DNA from: Gavia stellata
Taxonomy: Eukaryota; Chordata; Aves; Gaviiformes; Gaviidae
Length of the DNA: 64,000 nucleotides
NCBI RefSeq assembly: GCF_030936135.1
Contig: NC_082595.1
Coordinates: forward strand, 113,352,334-113,416,333
Direction: 5' to 3'
The notes beneath the pieces were generated by a model that saw only the letters and a list, made by a program, of their open reading frames with translations, was not told the origin of the DNA and did no database searches. Position numbers and translations under genes: made by a program. Positions 12,601 to 22,700 of the stretch are shown here, piece by piece (the stretch's first letter is position 1; each line of letters begins with the position of its first letter).

Positions 12601-15600
12601 AGGAGCAAGATCTCTAATGATAGATGCTTGCCCCAGCAGTCACTGGGCAGCCTAGAAGAGCCACACTAACGGACCATGGAGAGAACAGTGGATGCAGTTA
12701 CCTCCGTGTCCATCGTAGACTGAGAACATGGCTGTTTCACTGTCCAGCTCGGGTATGCAGTTGTGTGCATCCTGAAAGAGAGAGCAAAAGTCTGGAATGA
12801 CATGGATTGCACTAGATCCCTGCAGAGAAGTGGGAGAAAGGAGCAGGAAGGCTATGAGCACTGACACAGGGATTCTCAAATCTGGAGAGAAAACAAGAAC
12901 AGTAAGCAAGCCTCCTCTCATATTCTCAAAAGCTTACCTGGCAAGCACTCATCTTCAAAGAGGGGGCACGGATCTTTAACGTTATGGTGCTCTCTGTATT
13001 AGAGCAGTAACTCAGCCTTGTCACCATGCGATTGTACTGGAAACCCCTTCAGATCTCAGTACAACTCTAGATACGGCCAAGCTCAAGCCAGAATCAAACC
13101 CCTCTGCTCATGGTACTTGTAAGGCCTGTGTTACTGTAGTAGCTCACAGTCCTTAAAGAACACGAGGCAGCAAGCTGTGCTGTATTGCACAAACTGGTAC
13201 CTAGGCTGAGGGCTGTATAGGCAAACGTAACTACAGAAATACAAGTTATACTGATAACGATACACTGACAATTTCCCCCACACAGATAAATGCAACTGGC
13301 TTAAGGTCATCTATGAAGTCTGGCTATTCCCACAGATGCTCTCCTCCCCAGTTCTTGCCAGACAAGAGCCATGCAAACTGAGAAGCCACTCTGATGCACT
13401 GACAAAGCCAGAAGGTCAAATATGGAGCGTCCTGACCTCATGCCTTCAATCAATCGTAGGCTTTGGCTTTGCTCATCCTGGTGAATACGGTCACAGACGG
13501 CATCAGTTGTCTACCCGAACAGCCCGATGAAAGGCAGCCTTGCAGGACACGGGATTACCACCTCCAGTGAGAACAAACAGCTAGGCTGGAAAACCTTGTC
13601 TTGGGAAAAAGGCTCCTTCCTGCTCTTCTTGTCATGTGGGATGCTCCAGGAAGGCACTGCTGGCCTCAGGCACAGCTACCTGACAAGCAAAGCAAAGAGC
13701 CTGGCTTCTCTAAAGTGTCTTTTAAGCAGTGAAGCAAAGGATAAGCAACCAGGCAACTAACAGTGCAAAAACCAAAGTACAAACCCAGGTATCGCTTCCT
13801 AAGCTAAGAGATACATCTTGGTTCTGGCGACTGTCTAGATACCCTAAGAATCTCCTGGTGCAAACCGGAGGGAAAGTGTGTCCCAGGCACGTTTTGGGCT
13901 TAAATATCAAACTGCATCCAGCCTTTCCCTGTGCATGCTCCCAAACTACAAAGATCAACAACATATAAGCTACATACACTGAGCAATCTTTCTCTCCACA
14001 AGGTCTCACAAGAACAGCAAACTTTGAAGGAGACATCACCCAGATTTTACAGCCAGGTGCCTGACCTCTTTCACCCTATGGGTAAGCAAATCGAACTTGG
14101 CTATTCCAATGCAAGGCCTCGAACTGATGGATGGACTGAATCTTTCTCTTAAACCCTCCCCCTGCCCAACTAATCTCCTAACATGGCTTAAAGTTCAAGC
14201 CCTAACCTACCAACTTACAGCCTGACCGCATCCCACTTTTGTTCAAGAACAATCGTGTGATACTTTAAACAATGTGATCTAGTCTCTTTCCTGTGGTTCA
14301 AGTTCATCACCTTAAAGTTAAATGGGCTACAGTTGCCCCAAACCACTGTGCTTACTCCAAGACGGCTGGCTCAAAGATTTGGATGTGTCCATATTGCCAG
14401 CCATAACCCAAAACTTCTATATATACACACAGCTACACTTGCTGCACAGCCAAGCAACTGTTGAGCTATTCTATTTTTTTATTGTAGGACTCCTTGGATA
14501 AGAGCTCTTCGCCCTCTGGAGTCCCACAATCTTCCAAGAGAACTCCATTCCACTGCAATTTCTATCAAGTGCTAAGGAAAACAGAAAAAGAGAGGTTCTG
14601 GGCTTATGCAGCACTCAGTGCAATGAAACTCTTGACACTGTGATGAAAACAGTGTCCGAATAGGCAAATTACAATCTTAGTTCAAAATGAAAAAAATTAC
14701 TCTGAATTATAATGTAGGAAATTTAACCAGCGAGCTCAGTGGAGATAGTGAATGAACGTAAGAATAAGCAAAGAACCAGCATTTTTATGCTCACTGTTCA
14801 GAGCATTTACAGAAGCTAGTGAGACAGCAAAACCACAACAAAGTAAGTGGGATAAGTCCCAGGTGACTAAACAGCAGTTTAATTAGAGCAAGTAATGCAA
14901 ATGCTGCTGGGGAGGAAACCCAATATTGGCAGAAAAACTGTCTCTCTACTCCATTTGTAAAGCACTCACCGCAACTTGTCCTGACCCCGGACCAGGGCGC
15001 TGCAGTCAAGGAGGGCAGACAAACAAGGCCAGCATGTGTTGGTAGGAGACGGTTCAGGTCCCATGCTGCACGCAGGGCTTGCTCTACACTGCTCTGAGCA
15101 CGAGTGCTAGCGGCTCTGCAAGCCGGGCTGCACACCAGTCCCTGGCATTTTCAACACTAGAGCAGTTCAGAGAGCATCTGGTTGACCACTAAGACTACCT
15201 TGTGCTGCCAGAGGCTGTCAGTTACAATTCTCCATCCCTGCTTCCAGGCCTGGTCAGCTCCACGACTGTCCTCCAAGTAACCATGATCTCATGCTCTTCA
15301 GACCATGCAAGAGCTGACAAAGCCCGGATGCCAGCTTTCTGCTATCTAGCCTTCCCCTCAAGGGTGGCGTGATTCTAGGTCTCCCCCAGGTACACCTCAG
15401 TGGTTACTACAGCAGTACTGAAAAACAGTATGTTTGAAACATCAAACATAAAATTCAGTTGAAATTAGCAAACAGGTTAAAACTGAGAGTTAATTTGACA
15501 AATCTCCATATTTTGAATCAAATTCTTGCATTTTTTGAAGCAATGACTTTTCTTCTGAGCCCAGGAGTGAAATGAAGCTGCACACAGGGGTTGTTCATTC

Positions 15601-18196
15601 TCATCTTGGAGATATGGTCAGAACAGCACCAAAGAGCTCAGAGAGGCCCCATCCAACTACTTCCAAGGTGCCTCCTGCACCTTTCACTGTATCCCAGAGC
15701 ACTCCTCTCTGTACCATAAAGCTGTCTTCAGCTTTTTATCTTTTCTCATTTGCTCATAGTACCTAACACTATTTTTTTTGGTATCCTTATCCTTTGGGTT
15801 CCTCATCTGCCCAAAACATTTCCTTATTCACAAAGCAACCTCTCTGGACTAAGAAGGGATTTTTATTACAGTATTTCTTCAGAGCTATGTATACCTACCT
15901 CACTTGGGGGCTCCTAAAATGTAAGTTAAAGGCAACAGACAACTCTTTTACACAAATTTCTGCAACCCAAAAATGCCTGTGTCCTCCCACTTGTACACAT
16001 GCTGAATGGCTTCACTAACATAATACATAATTAAAGCCTTAAGCGTAAACGTTTGCTCAGAGCTTTCTCCAAGCCTTACAAAAGAGCAAAAGTATAATTA
16101 AACATGAAGAAAAGGAAAACACACACACCAAGACACAAAGAAAACCACATAGCACTGGAATGCAAGAAAATGCAACGGAACTGTCAAATTTTGCTCAGCC
16201 ATATGTGAAACAACACCCGTTTCTCTCTCATCACAGACTTGGAAGCAATTTGCAGCAGGTTCAACTTGTAACACAAGTGCTCCTGCCATCTTCTCATTTC
16301 TTATGATAACACAGCTAAACTAAACCATGCCTACACCAATGTCCTCAGTATTGCTTCTGCCAACAAGCAGATAAGCCAAAGATGTTAGCTAGTACAGAAA
16401 ACACAGCTACAAGCTCTGGGCTGCATCCAATTTCCGTAAATGTCAACAGCAGCAAGAACAGACTTCAAATAAGTGAAATTATGAGCCAATGTCCCACCTG
16501 GGGGAGGGCTACTTTAGACCACCAGCATTATAAATAGGGGCAACTCTCTGCTCTCCCTCATCCAAGCCAGTCTCCTTAAAACACTTCCAGTCTCTGTGCA
16601 CCAAGGATGCAAGAATGCTGCCTACATTCAGCCTCTTACACATGAGCTAATCGCCTTGCAGAGATTACACTGCACATCACCTCAGTGTTCCAGTAATGTC
16701 TCTGTGCCACCATTTCACCCCTCCAGAGGTCACCAGGATGGACCAGCTGAGACACAAACAGTCACAGTCAGCTAAGCACACCCATACTCTGAGTGTATCT
16801 TAAGAGCACAAGGACCAATTCTCCTGCCTCTTCTACCTTGGAAACTAGAGCCCACGGTTTCACAAAGCTCTGATGCACACAGAAAAGAGGAAACACCTGG
16901 TTGCTGTTTTGTTACCAGTAAGACTGCTGTAACATTTCAGTAGCAGTAAAGTATCTGATAACATGGCTCATGAAACCGTATTTGCAAAAAACCAACCCCT
17001 GACAGTGTGAATGGGACATCCTCTCCAAACTAGCCAAAGGGCTACAAACAAGAAGGCTGCTTTACCACGTTCAGAGAAGATGTACCCTGGGGGGGCTGCA
17101 GGGACCAATATTAATCCTTACCTAATTTAGCTTGTTTGCTGGCTGCCTGAAAGGTAAAATAAATCAGCACATTAATGGCACACAGCGTGTTAAATTTAAA
17201 GAATGAGTAACTGGTGGCAAGGCAGAGAAGTAGTCCCAGCAGCTCGACACTGCTTTTATACAAGCAGCTTTACAAAGTAGTAAAGACTGCCCCAGCGGGA
17301 GGAGTGTGGGCAAACACCTGGCTCCTGCAGCCAAGCATTCATCTTGCGATAATTCATTTGCCCCATAACGAGCCTAGCTGATAGGACGGTAAAGGCAGGA
17401 CTGGCTACAGGAGACTGAGAGCGCAGCAATGAGAATTCCTCCAGTAAATTTGACTAGAAAAAAATAAAAACAGGAAAGAGAGACTAGAGAGAGACTGACA
17501 CTTCATTTCTGCCTGGAAAGAAAAGGAGGGATTTTGCCTGCAGATTTTTCATTTGCCTTCATTCGGTGCTTCACCCCAAGCACGACACTGCCCTTTCCTC
17601 CACTTCTAACGCCAGTCTCCCGCTCCCTGCCGGGATTTACCGGGCTGCACCTGCCTCCCGGGCGGCCCGGAGAGCCCCCGATGAGAAAGCGCGCGGTGCC
17701 CCCACAGAGCGCGGCGACTCTCCAGCAGGTCACCGGGGGCGCCGGGACAAGCGGCTGCCTACGGGCATTCCGGCAAGGCCCCGGTAGCACCGGGAGAGGC
17801 GGCCCCTCCCGCTCCGACGGCGCGGGCACCGCGGCCTCAGCGCCTCGTGCCCGCGGGAGGGAGGGACCACCCGCCGCCCTGTCCCTCCCGTGGGCGCCGA
17901 CGGGGCCGCCGCGCCGCCCGCCCGCCGCCGAGAAAGGGCCGGGGGAGAAGGAGGCCTCCCCGCCAGGCTCGCGGCTGGAGCCGCAGCTGCGGGGGCTCCG
18001 CGGCAGCCCGCGCCCGGCGCCACCGGGCCCCCGCGGGGCGCGGCAGCCCGGGGCCTGCGCCCGGTGCCCCGCTCACCTCCATGGAGACGCGCCAGCCCTG
18101 CATGGCGCTGAAGCCGAAGTGCAGCGGGCGCGGCCCGAGCCCGGCCCCGTCCCCCGAGCTCTTCACTGTGTTGGGCTGCGACAGGTAGGCGCCCAT
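518..18196 (-). CDS. PPM1G: PPM1G, protein phosphatase Mg2+/Mn2+-dependent 1G (5' part, exons 1-4; gene continues left of window)
   Basis: Nuclear metal-dependent Ser/Thr phosphatase of the PP2C/PPM family, known for roles in pre-mRNA splicing and histone/DNA-damage dephosphorylation. Four coding exons join in frame: 18077-18196, 12702-12771, 2574-2659 and 518-650 (409 bases, 136 codons plus one base). Visible family features are the [10 protein letters not shown] amino terminus with a Gly2 suited to myristoylation, the RVSMED motif (residues 36-41), and the DGHGG metal-binding motif (60-64). [18 protein letters not shown] follows, then the start of the acidic insert typical of PPM1G. The ATG at 18194-18196 is chosen because it gives the family amino terminus and lies in the CpG island. 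The catalytic carboxy-terminal half, including the remaining metal ligands, lies outside the window. Nothing looks broken. The gene shares its promoter region with divergent NRBP1. Identification is firm; transcript ends are inferred. Confidence 0.95.
651..2573 (-). other. PPM1G intron 3
   Basis: A 1.9-kb intron, mostly filled by a CR1 copy (about 755-1893). Beyond about 1.9 kb the DNA is unremarkable, with an A-rich and C-rich stretch near 2270-2380. Confidence 0.85.
755..1893 (-). mobile_element. CR1 LINE, 5'-truncated
   Basis: Antisense copy whose 3' end lies at low coordinates. Minus-strand translation near 1573-1880 shows CR1 reverse-transcriptase text, including KCG/QCGLDE-like, [13 protein letters not shown] and [10 protein letters not shown] segments. 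Frameshifts and gaps show it is an old, inactive copy. Boundaries are approximate. Confidence 0.9.
2574..2659 (-). CDS. PPM1G: PPM1G coding exon 3
   Basis: Encodes residues 64-92, [20 protein letters not shown] and then AYKEGKLQK. The acceptor is CTCTTTTCCAG and the donor AAAAG|GTAAGA. One base carried over from exon 2 completes Gly64, and the exon ends in phase 0. Confidence 0.95.
2660..12701 (-). other. PPM1G intron 2
   Basis: A 10-kb intron poor in recognisable repeats. It holds an AT microsatellite near 4617-4657, a short possible reverse-transcriptase relic (5886-5924), and a stretch near 6.85-7.27 kb that could be conserved non-coding DNA. I see no exon with support; long open frames here lack family motifs. 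Confidence 0.75.
4617..4657. repeat. AT-rich simple repeat
   Basis: Alternating TA/CATATA units interrupted by C and G, in PPM1G intron 2. Confidence 0.6.
12702..12771 (-). CDS. PPM1G: PPM1G coding exon 2
   Basis: Encodes residues 41-63 plus one base, [20 protein letters not shown] and then GHG. The acceptor reads CTCTTTCAG|GATG and the donor GGAG|GTAACT. It carries the first metal-ligand region (Asp41, Asp60). Confidence 0.95.
12772..18076 (-). other. PPM1G intron 1
   Basis: A 5.3-kb intron that enters the CpG island at about 17.6 kb. It carries short CA/AC tracts near 16.1 kb and otherwise nothing I can name. The island part could hold enhancer or promoter sites, but no specific site is claimed there. 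Confidence 0.7.
18077..18196 (-). CDS. PPM1G: PPM1G coding exon 1
   Basis: Encodes residues 1-40, from [10 protein letters not shown] to GWRVSME. The donor reads GGAG|GTGAGC on the minus strand, and the exon ends in phase 0. It lies inside the CpG island. Confidence 0.95.
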
Positions 18197-18390
18197 GGCG
18201 CCGCGGCGGCCTGCGCCGGCGGACCCGGCCCCCGGCGCGGCGGCCCTGCGCGGAGGGGCGGCGGCGGGTGCGGCGGCAGCCGGGCCGCGCGCGACCGGAC
18301 CGTACCGGGCAGCAGCGGCGGGCGGGAGCGGCCCAGCGCGGGCGGCGAGGCAGCGAGGGCAGCGGAACCACCCACCGCCGAGCCGCCGAG

Positions 18391-18479
18391 CGGAAGTCGC
18401 GCGGCCGGAAGCGCGGGCTATAGAGTCGCCACAGGGGGACGGCGCTCAGCCCGCGCGGCCGCGGCACAGGGGCCGGAAG
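18391..18479. promoter_or_regulatory. Cluster of three ETS-family core sites near the PPM1G start
   Basis: CGGAAGT at 18391-18397 and CCGGAAG at 18405-18411 and 18473-18479 lie 195-285 bases upstream of the PPM1G start codon. CCGGAAGT-type cores are established GABP/ELK sites in CpG-island promoters. Binding is inferred. Confidence 0.55.
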
Positions 18480-18954
18480 CGCCTACCATAGAGACGAGCG
18501 GCGGCTAGCGCGGCGCGGGGGCCAGGAGCGCGCTCCGCTCGGCGGCCTCAGGCCCGCGGGGCTCGGCCGCCGCTCCTCACCGCCAGCCTGTCAGCGGCGC
18601 GCGGCCCGCCTCCGGCTGCGAGCTGCCCCGCAGCTCCCTCCTCCCAGTGCTGCGGCCTCCCCCGGGTAGGCCCGGCCGCACTCCACGGGTTGCGGCAGCC
18701 CCTTAGAGCGCAGCTCGCCCTGCCGCCCCGGGGAGGCGAAGGCGGTGGCCGCCCCCGGCAGCCGCGCTTCGAGCACGGTCATCGTATGGCGGGGAGGGGG
18801 GACGGGGGACTCGGGACCGGCGGTACCACCGCCTGCCTGTGGCGTGGAGCCACGCTCAGCTCACCCGCCCGGCTCGGGCGGCGCACCCTCGCAGCGGGCG
18901 CCCGGGGCCTGCCCCGCCCCTGACACAGGGAGAGGCCCGGCTCACCCCCATCAC

Positions 18955-19030
18955 CTTATATAAACTTAGCCCCGCCCACCGGCCAATCAGCCGAGGCTAA
19001 CGACCCCTCTCCCGGGCTCTCATTGGCTAT
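18955..19030 (+). promoter_or_regulatory. Promoter module A: TATA-like, GC box, CCAAT, inverted CCAAT
   Basis: Contains TATATAAA (18957-18964), a GC box inside AGCCCCGCCCACCGGCCAAT (18968-18987), and an inverted CCAAT box ATTGGCT (19022-19028). It resembles module B downstream. It probably serves NRBP1, and CCAAT pairs often support divergent promoters too. Confidence 0.65.
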
Positions 19031-19112
19031 CGCGCGGGGCCAGTTCGCCCCGCTCTCCCCGCCCCGCTTCACGGCCCTTCGCGCACTGAGCGCGCGGGCG
19101 CCCCCTATCATA

Positions 19113-19186
19113 TCTTATACCCGGAGCCCCGCCCACCGGCCAATTCGTGGAGGCTGACGGCACGCTCCTGGGCTTTGATTGGCTGT
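19113..19186 (+). promoter_or_regulatory. Promoter module B: GC box, CCAAT, inverted CCAAT (copy of module A)
   Basis: The same 20-base GC-box/CCAAT block as module A recurs at 19125-19144, with ATTGGCT at 19178-19184, offset by 156-157 bases. The TATA-like element is degenerate here (CTTATACCCG). It lies about 350 bases upstream of the NRBP1 ATG and shortly before the inferred non-coding exon. Confidence 0.65.
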
Positions 19187-19209
19187 CGGACGGGAAGCCC
19201 CGCCTCGGA

Positions 19210-19299
19210 CGGCGCGTTACGCAGCGCGGCAGTTGGCGGTGGCGGCCTGTCGGTGGAGTAGCGACGCGCTTGGGGACCGGGAGGTGCCGGGTGAGCCCG
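19210..19299 (+). other. NRBP1: NRBP1 exon 1 (5' non-coding, start uncertain)
   Basis: GC-rich sequence downstream of the CCAAT modules ends at a consensus donor, CCCG|GTAAGTG, at 19299/19300. The acceptor CCGCAG at 19514-19515 (or GACCGCAG at 19529-19530) precedes the coding exon. GGTGAGC nine bases upstream is an alternative donor. The 5' end is a guess from promoter position; no upstream ATG is seen. Confidence 0.55.
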
Positions 19300-19331
19300 G
19301 TAAGTGTGCGGCCCCCACCTCCTGCTTCCCG

Positions 19332-19346
19332 CCCCCCCCCCCCCCC
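19332..19346. repeat. Poly-C run (about 15 C)
   Basis: A homopolymer about 30 bases downstream of the inferred NRBP1 exon 1 donor. It is G-rich on the other strand and prone to sequencing and replication slippage. Confidence 0.85.
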
Positions 19347-19531
19347 GTCCCTGTGCTGTCCTCCGCCTCGGGCCGGAACCGGCTCGGTCGGGCGCCGCCA
19401 GCAGGCCTGGGGTGCGGCCCCGGCTGACAGGCCCGGCGGGTGCGGCCCGGTCCGGCCCTGGTCTGGTCTCACAGCCGCCTCGCCTCGCCTCACGGCCCGC
19501 GCCTCTGGCCCGCAGGTTGTGCGACCGCAGC

Positions 19532-19741
19532 ATGTCGGAGGGCGAGTCCAAGCAGGTGCCGAGCGGCGGCTCTGACTCAAAGTCGGAGTCCGCGTCGTCC
19601 GGCCCGGGAATGACCTCAGTGTCTGCGCCGGTGACTTCCGCGGCGCCCCCGGAGGAGGAGGAGGAGGAGGAGGAGAGCGAGGACGAGTCCGAGATTCTCG
19701 AGGAGTCGCCGTGCGGCCGCTGGCAGAAGCGGCGCGAGGAG
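19532..19741 (+). CDS. NRBP1: NRBP1 coding exon (residues 1-70)
   Basis: Starts [20 protein letters not shown]. It includes a run of eight Glu encoded by a GAG/GGA repeat and ends [10 protein letters not shown]. The donor is GAG|GTCAGT, phase 0. Confidence 0.96.
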
Positions 19742-22700
19742 GTCAGTACCAGCGGCCGGTTCCCGGGGCTGGACCGCCGGGGTGCACGGGAGAGCCCCGA
19801 CTGAGCCGGGCGGGGCGTGAGACCCGTGCGGGCTCTTGTCCTGCCGCACCGGCTGTCCTCCTTCCACCTGTCCCCGGGTCAGCCCGGGCCCCAGTGGCGA
19901 GGGCCCAGCGTGCTCCCGGGGGGGCAGGGGGATGGATGGCCCTTCGTGAGCTGCGGGGCCATCTCTCCTCGGGCTCGGGAACGTCGAGGCCAGAGCGGGG
20001 CCTGTTTTTCTCCCTGCACATTCATTGTGCTGGAGACTCATCTGTATGGATGGTGTCAGGGCCGGCTGTTGCTGCTGTGTTGAGCAGGCAGCATCTCCAG
20101 CACTCCTATGTGCATCTCGTTTCACAGATCTTTTGCCCTGGGACTAATGAAGAGCAATGACTTGGTGTTTGCTAGGGAGTGTGAACAGCACCTGCTGTGG
20201 AGGCAGCCAGTTACCTAGTCTCAACAGCTTTTGAATTATGCCTTGGTTTTGGTTTGCTTTGAAGTCTTCAATTAGGATGAAGCATAGCCAGTTCATGCAG
20301 ACTTGTTTCTTGGCTTGTCCAATTCACATCCACTTCTCAGTGCGTGTGTCAGAATTGTCCTGTATGAAGACACAAGTAGATTAGGTCTTATTGTTTTGGA
20401 CCTCTCCCTTTTTCCACTCTTTGCTCTTCTCTCTTTATCTTATTGGGGGCTGTCTCCACAAACTGGTTTCTGCTTCATGTTGGCTCAGTGAAACCTGCTC
20501 TGGTTGGGCAAGCTGTGTAGCAGTGATAGTTGCTGAAAGACAGAAAATGTTAACTCCAATGTTGCAGCACAAGTGCTGATGTAGCTTTTGTCAGCCAAGT
20601 CAGGGCTGAGCATAGAGCTTCATGTGCTTTATTCATTATTGTAGACACAGAGTAGTTCAAACTCTGGTGGTGGTGAAAGAGTAATTTATTCTGATACAAA
20701 TTTGGAGGTCAAAGTAAGGTCAAGGATGCCCCGCAGATCCTTACCTTTGTTTGCTTGAAAGCTGTCTTGATTTTGTTAACATAAGCCAAATCCTAGCATG
20801 GTGTGGCAAGAATGTGCCTTTTCTGGTGAAGCTGTACAGTTTGGGTTGCAACGGGCAGGGTATCTATATGAAGCTTTAATTCCATCCTCCACAATATATT
20901 CCTTACAATAACCTGGAGTGCTTTTTCCTGTGATGTGTGCTGAATTGGGACACACTGGGGAACAAAGCTGATGTTTGGTTTGTGTAGTCTTTTCAATATG
21001 TTTTATTTAATACTGATCATTTTGACATGGAAAGATAAATTTCCTTCCAGGCCTTGCTGTACTCTCCTACATAAATGTAAGATTTGGTAGGCTCTAGTAT
21101 TTTCTTTGGATTTCAGTTTCCCCATCTGCAGACAAATTAAGGCCCAAACACAAGAAGTTCCTTAAAATTTTGGCATGGCTAAATTACTATCTTCTAGCTT
21201 GAGAACGAGGCTGGCTGTTTGGCTTGAAGGCAAGCCACCTCTGTATGTTAGACATATGAGCTTTGTTATACCTTATAGACAGAGGAATGACTGGTGAAGG
21301 CCACAAAACAAGTTGTTGCCTGGCCTGGGGTAAACTCGGGGCCTCTCATTCTTGAGTCTTCATCCATCAAGGTTGCACCGCCTCCCCACAGGAAGTGCTG
21401 ATTCGGTGTTGACTGATAGCAGCTGCAGTTGCCCGTGTGTGGGCCCTGTGTCTCACATGTGTGTATGAAAAACACAGGCTTCTAGTGATCGTACAGTTAA
21501 ACTCTGTTTTGTCTCTTAATTTTGCATGTAAATTTGCGGCTTGACTAGACCCAAGCTTGTGGAGTGGCATTCATTCACTTTAACTGTATGACATCGTACT
21601 CTTTTTGTCGTCTTCAGCTTTTGGACTGATCTGTTTCCTGGAGTAAACTCTCACACTGCAGATGTTCCAGCATGAAATTTATTTTGGAATAACAGCTTTA
21701 CTTTCTGAGCGTCCGAGTATACCAGAGTAAAGTGTCTCTTGCACCGGAGCGGTGTTCCTGTAAAGGGCTGTTGGCGTGATGCTCGGTCGACACTGGTTAT
21801 TCCGGTCAGTGCAGCTGCGTAGACAGGCTCTTCCTCGCTGCCCCTCTGCAGGGAGGAGGTGTTACTCCATGGAAGAGGGACGAGGGACGTGCCGCCCCCT
21901 CCCACGGTGATGCAATCCTGATTCTTTATCTCGGCAATATCTTTTCTGGATGCTGAATTAGGCAGCCGCCTTGGAGGCAACTTAATGTGATAATCTGGAG
22001 AGAAAACAAACAGCACGTGTGGTCGCAGCGTAAGATTGTATGCGCTACGTGTAGGCTCGTATTCCCTGGGTGTTACATTCTTTACTGCTTGCTTTGAGCC
22101 GTGTACTTAGATGTACGTTTGTAAATGTAATAATCTCACGTCTTTAAAAATATTTTTTTAATAGCTGTAGACTCTTTGTAATCAACTTCCTAAAACAGAG
22201 GTGACGTTGCACAGAGGCTGTGCGGAGAGGGGCCCTTTGGATCGAGGGAGCCGGCTGCCTCTGTGAACAGGACGGGTGTGAGCGCTCAGGCTATCTGCCG
22301 TGAACGAGCGGGTTTCGGCAGAAGGAGCCGCAGCGCCGTTCCTGAGCCAGTCCGCCTCTGCGGGGGGTTCTGGGCGCGAAATGGTCGTGGGGCCGCAGCA
22401 GGGCCGCCTTGGCTGCGCCACTCCCGCGGCTTCCCTGCTGCCTTCTCCGAGGCGCTCAGAAGCGTTTCTGTGCCCGGGGGGAGCCGTCCTCACGCCGTGC
22501 CCAGCGCAGAGCGCGCCCCGCCGCCAGCCCGGCCGGGACCGGGAGCGGGACCGGGACCGGCCACGGCGACGGGCACCGGCCGGGGCGGCGCGGCTCCCCG
22601 AAGGACGGCTGCTCCAGCCAATGGCGGGGGGCAGGAAGCGTTACATCACCAGCGCCAGCTCCCATAGGCTGCTCGCCGCCTTGACCACGCCCAGCGGCGC

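Larger units (their letters stand above)
17640..19800. promoter_or_regulatory. CpG island, divergent PPM1G/NRBP1 promoter
   Basis: A strongly GC- and CpG-rich block covers PPM1G exon 1 (minus), the roughly 1-kb gap, the NRBP1 non-coding exon and the first NRBP1 coding exon (plus). The two start codons are about 1.3 kb apart, pointing away from each other. GC boxes, ETS-type cores and CCAAT boxes are visible. Transcription starts are inferred, not seen. Confidence 0.9.

Noticed and set aside
17534-18508. 324-residue plus-strand open frame
   Set aside because: It is antisense to PPM1G exon 1 inside the CpG island. Length follows from GC-rich composition and the product is low-complexity Pro/Arg/Gly/Ala.
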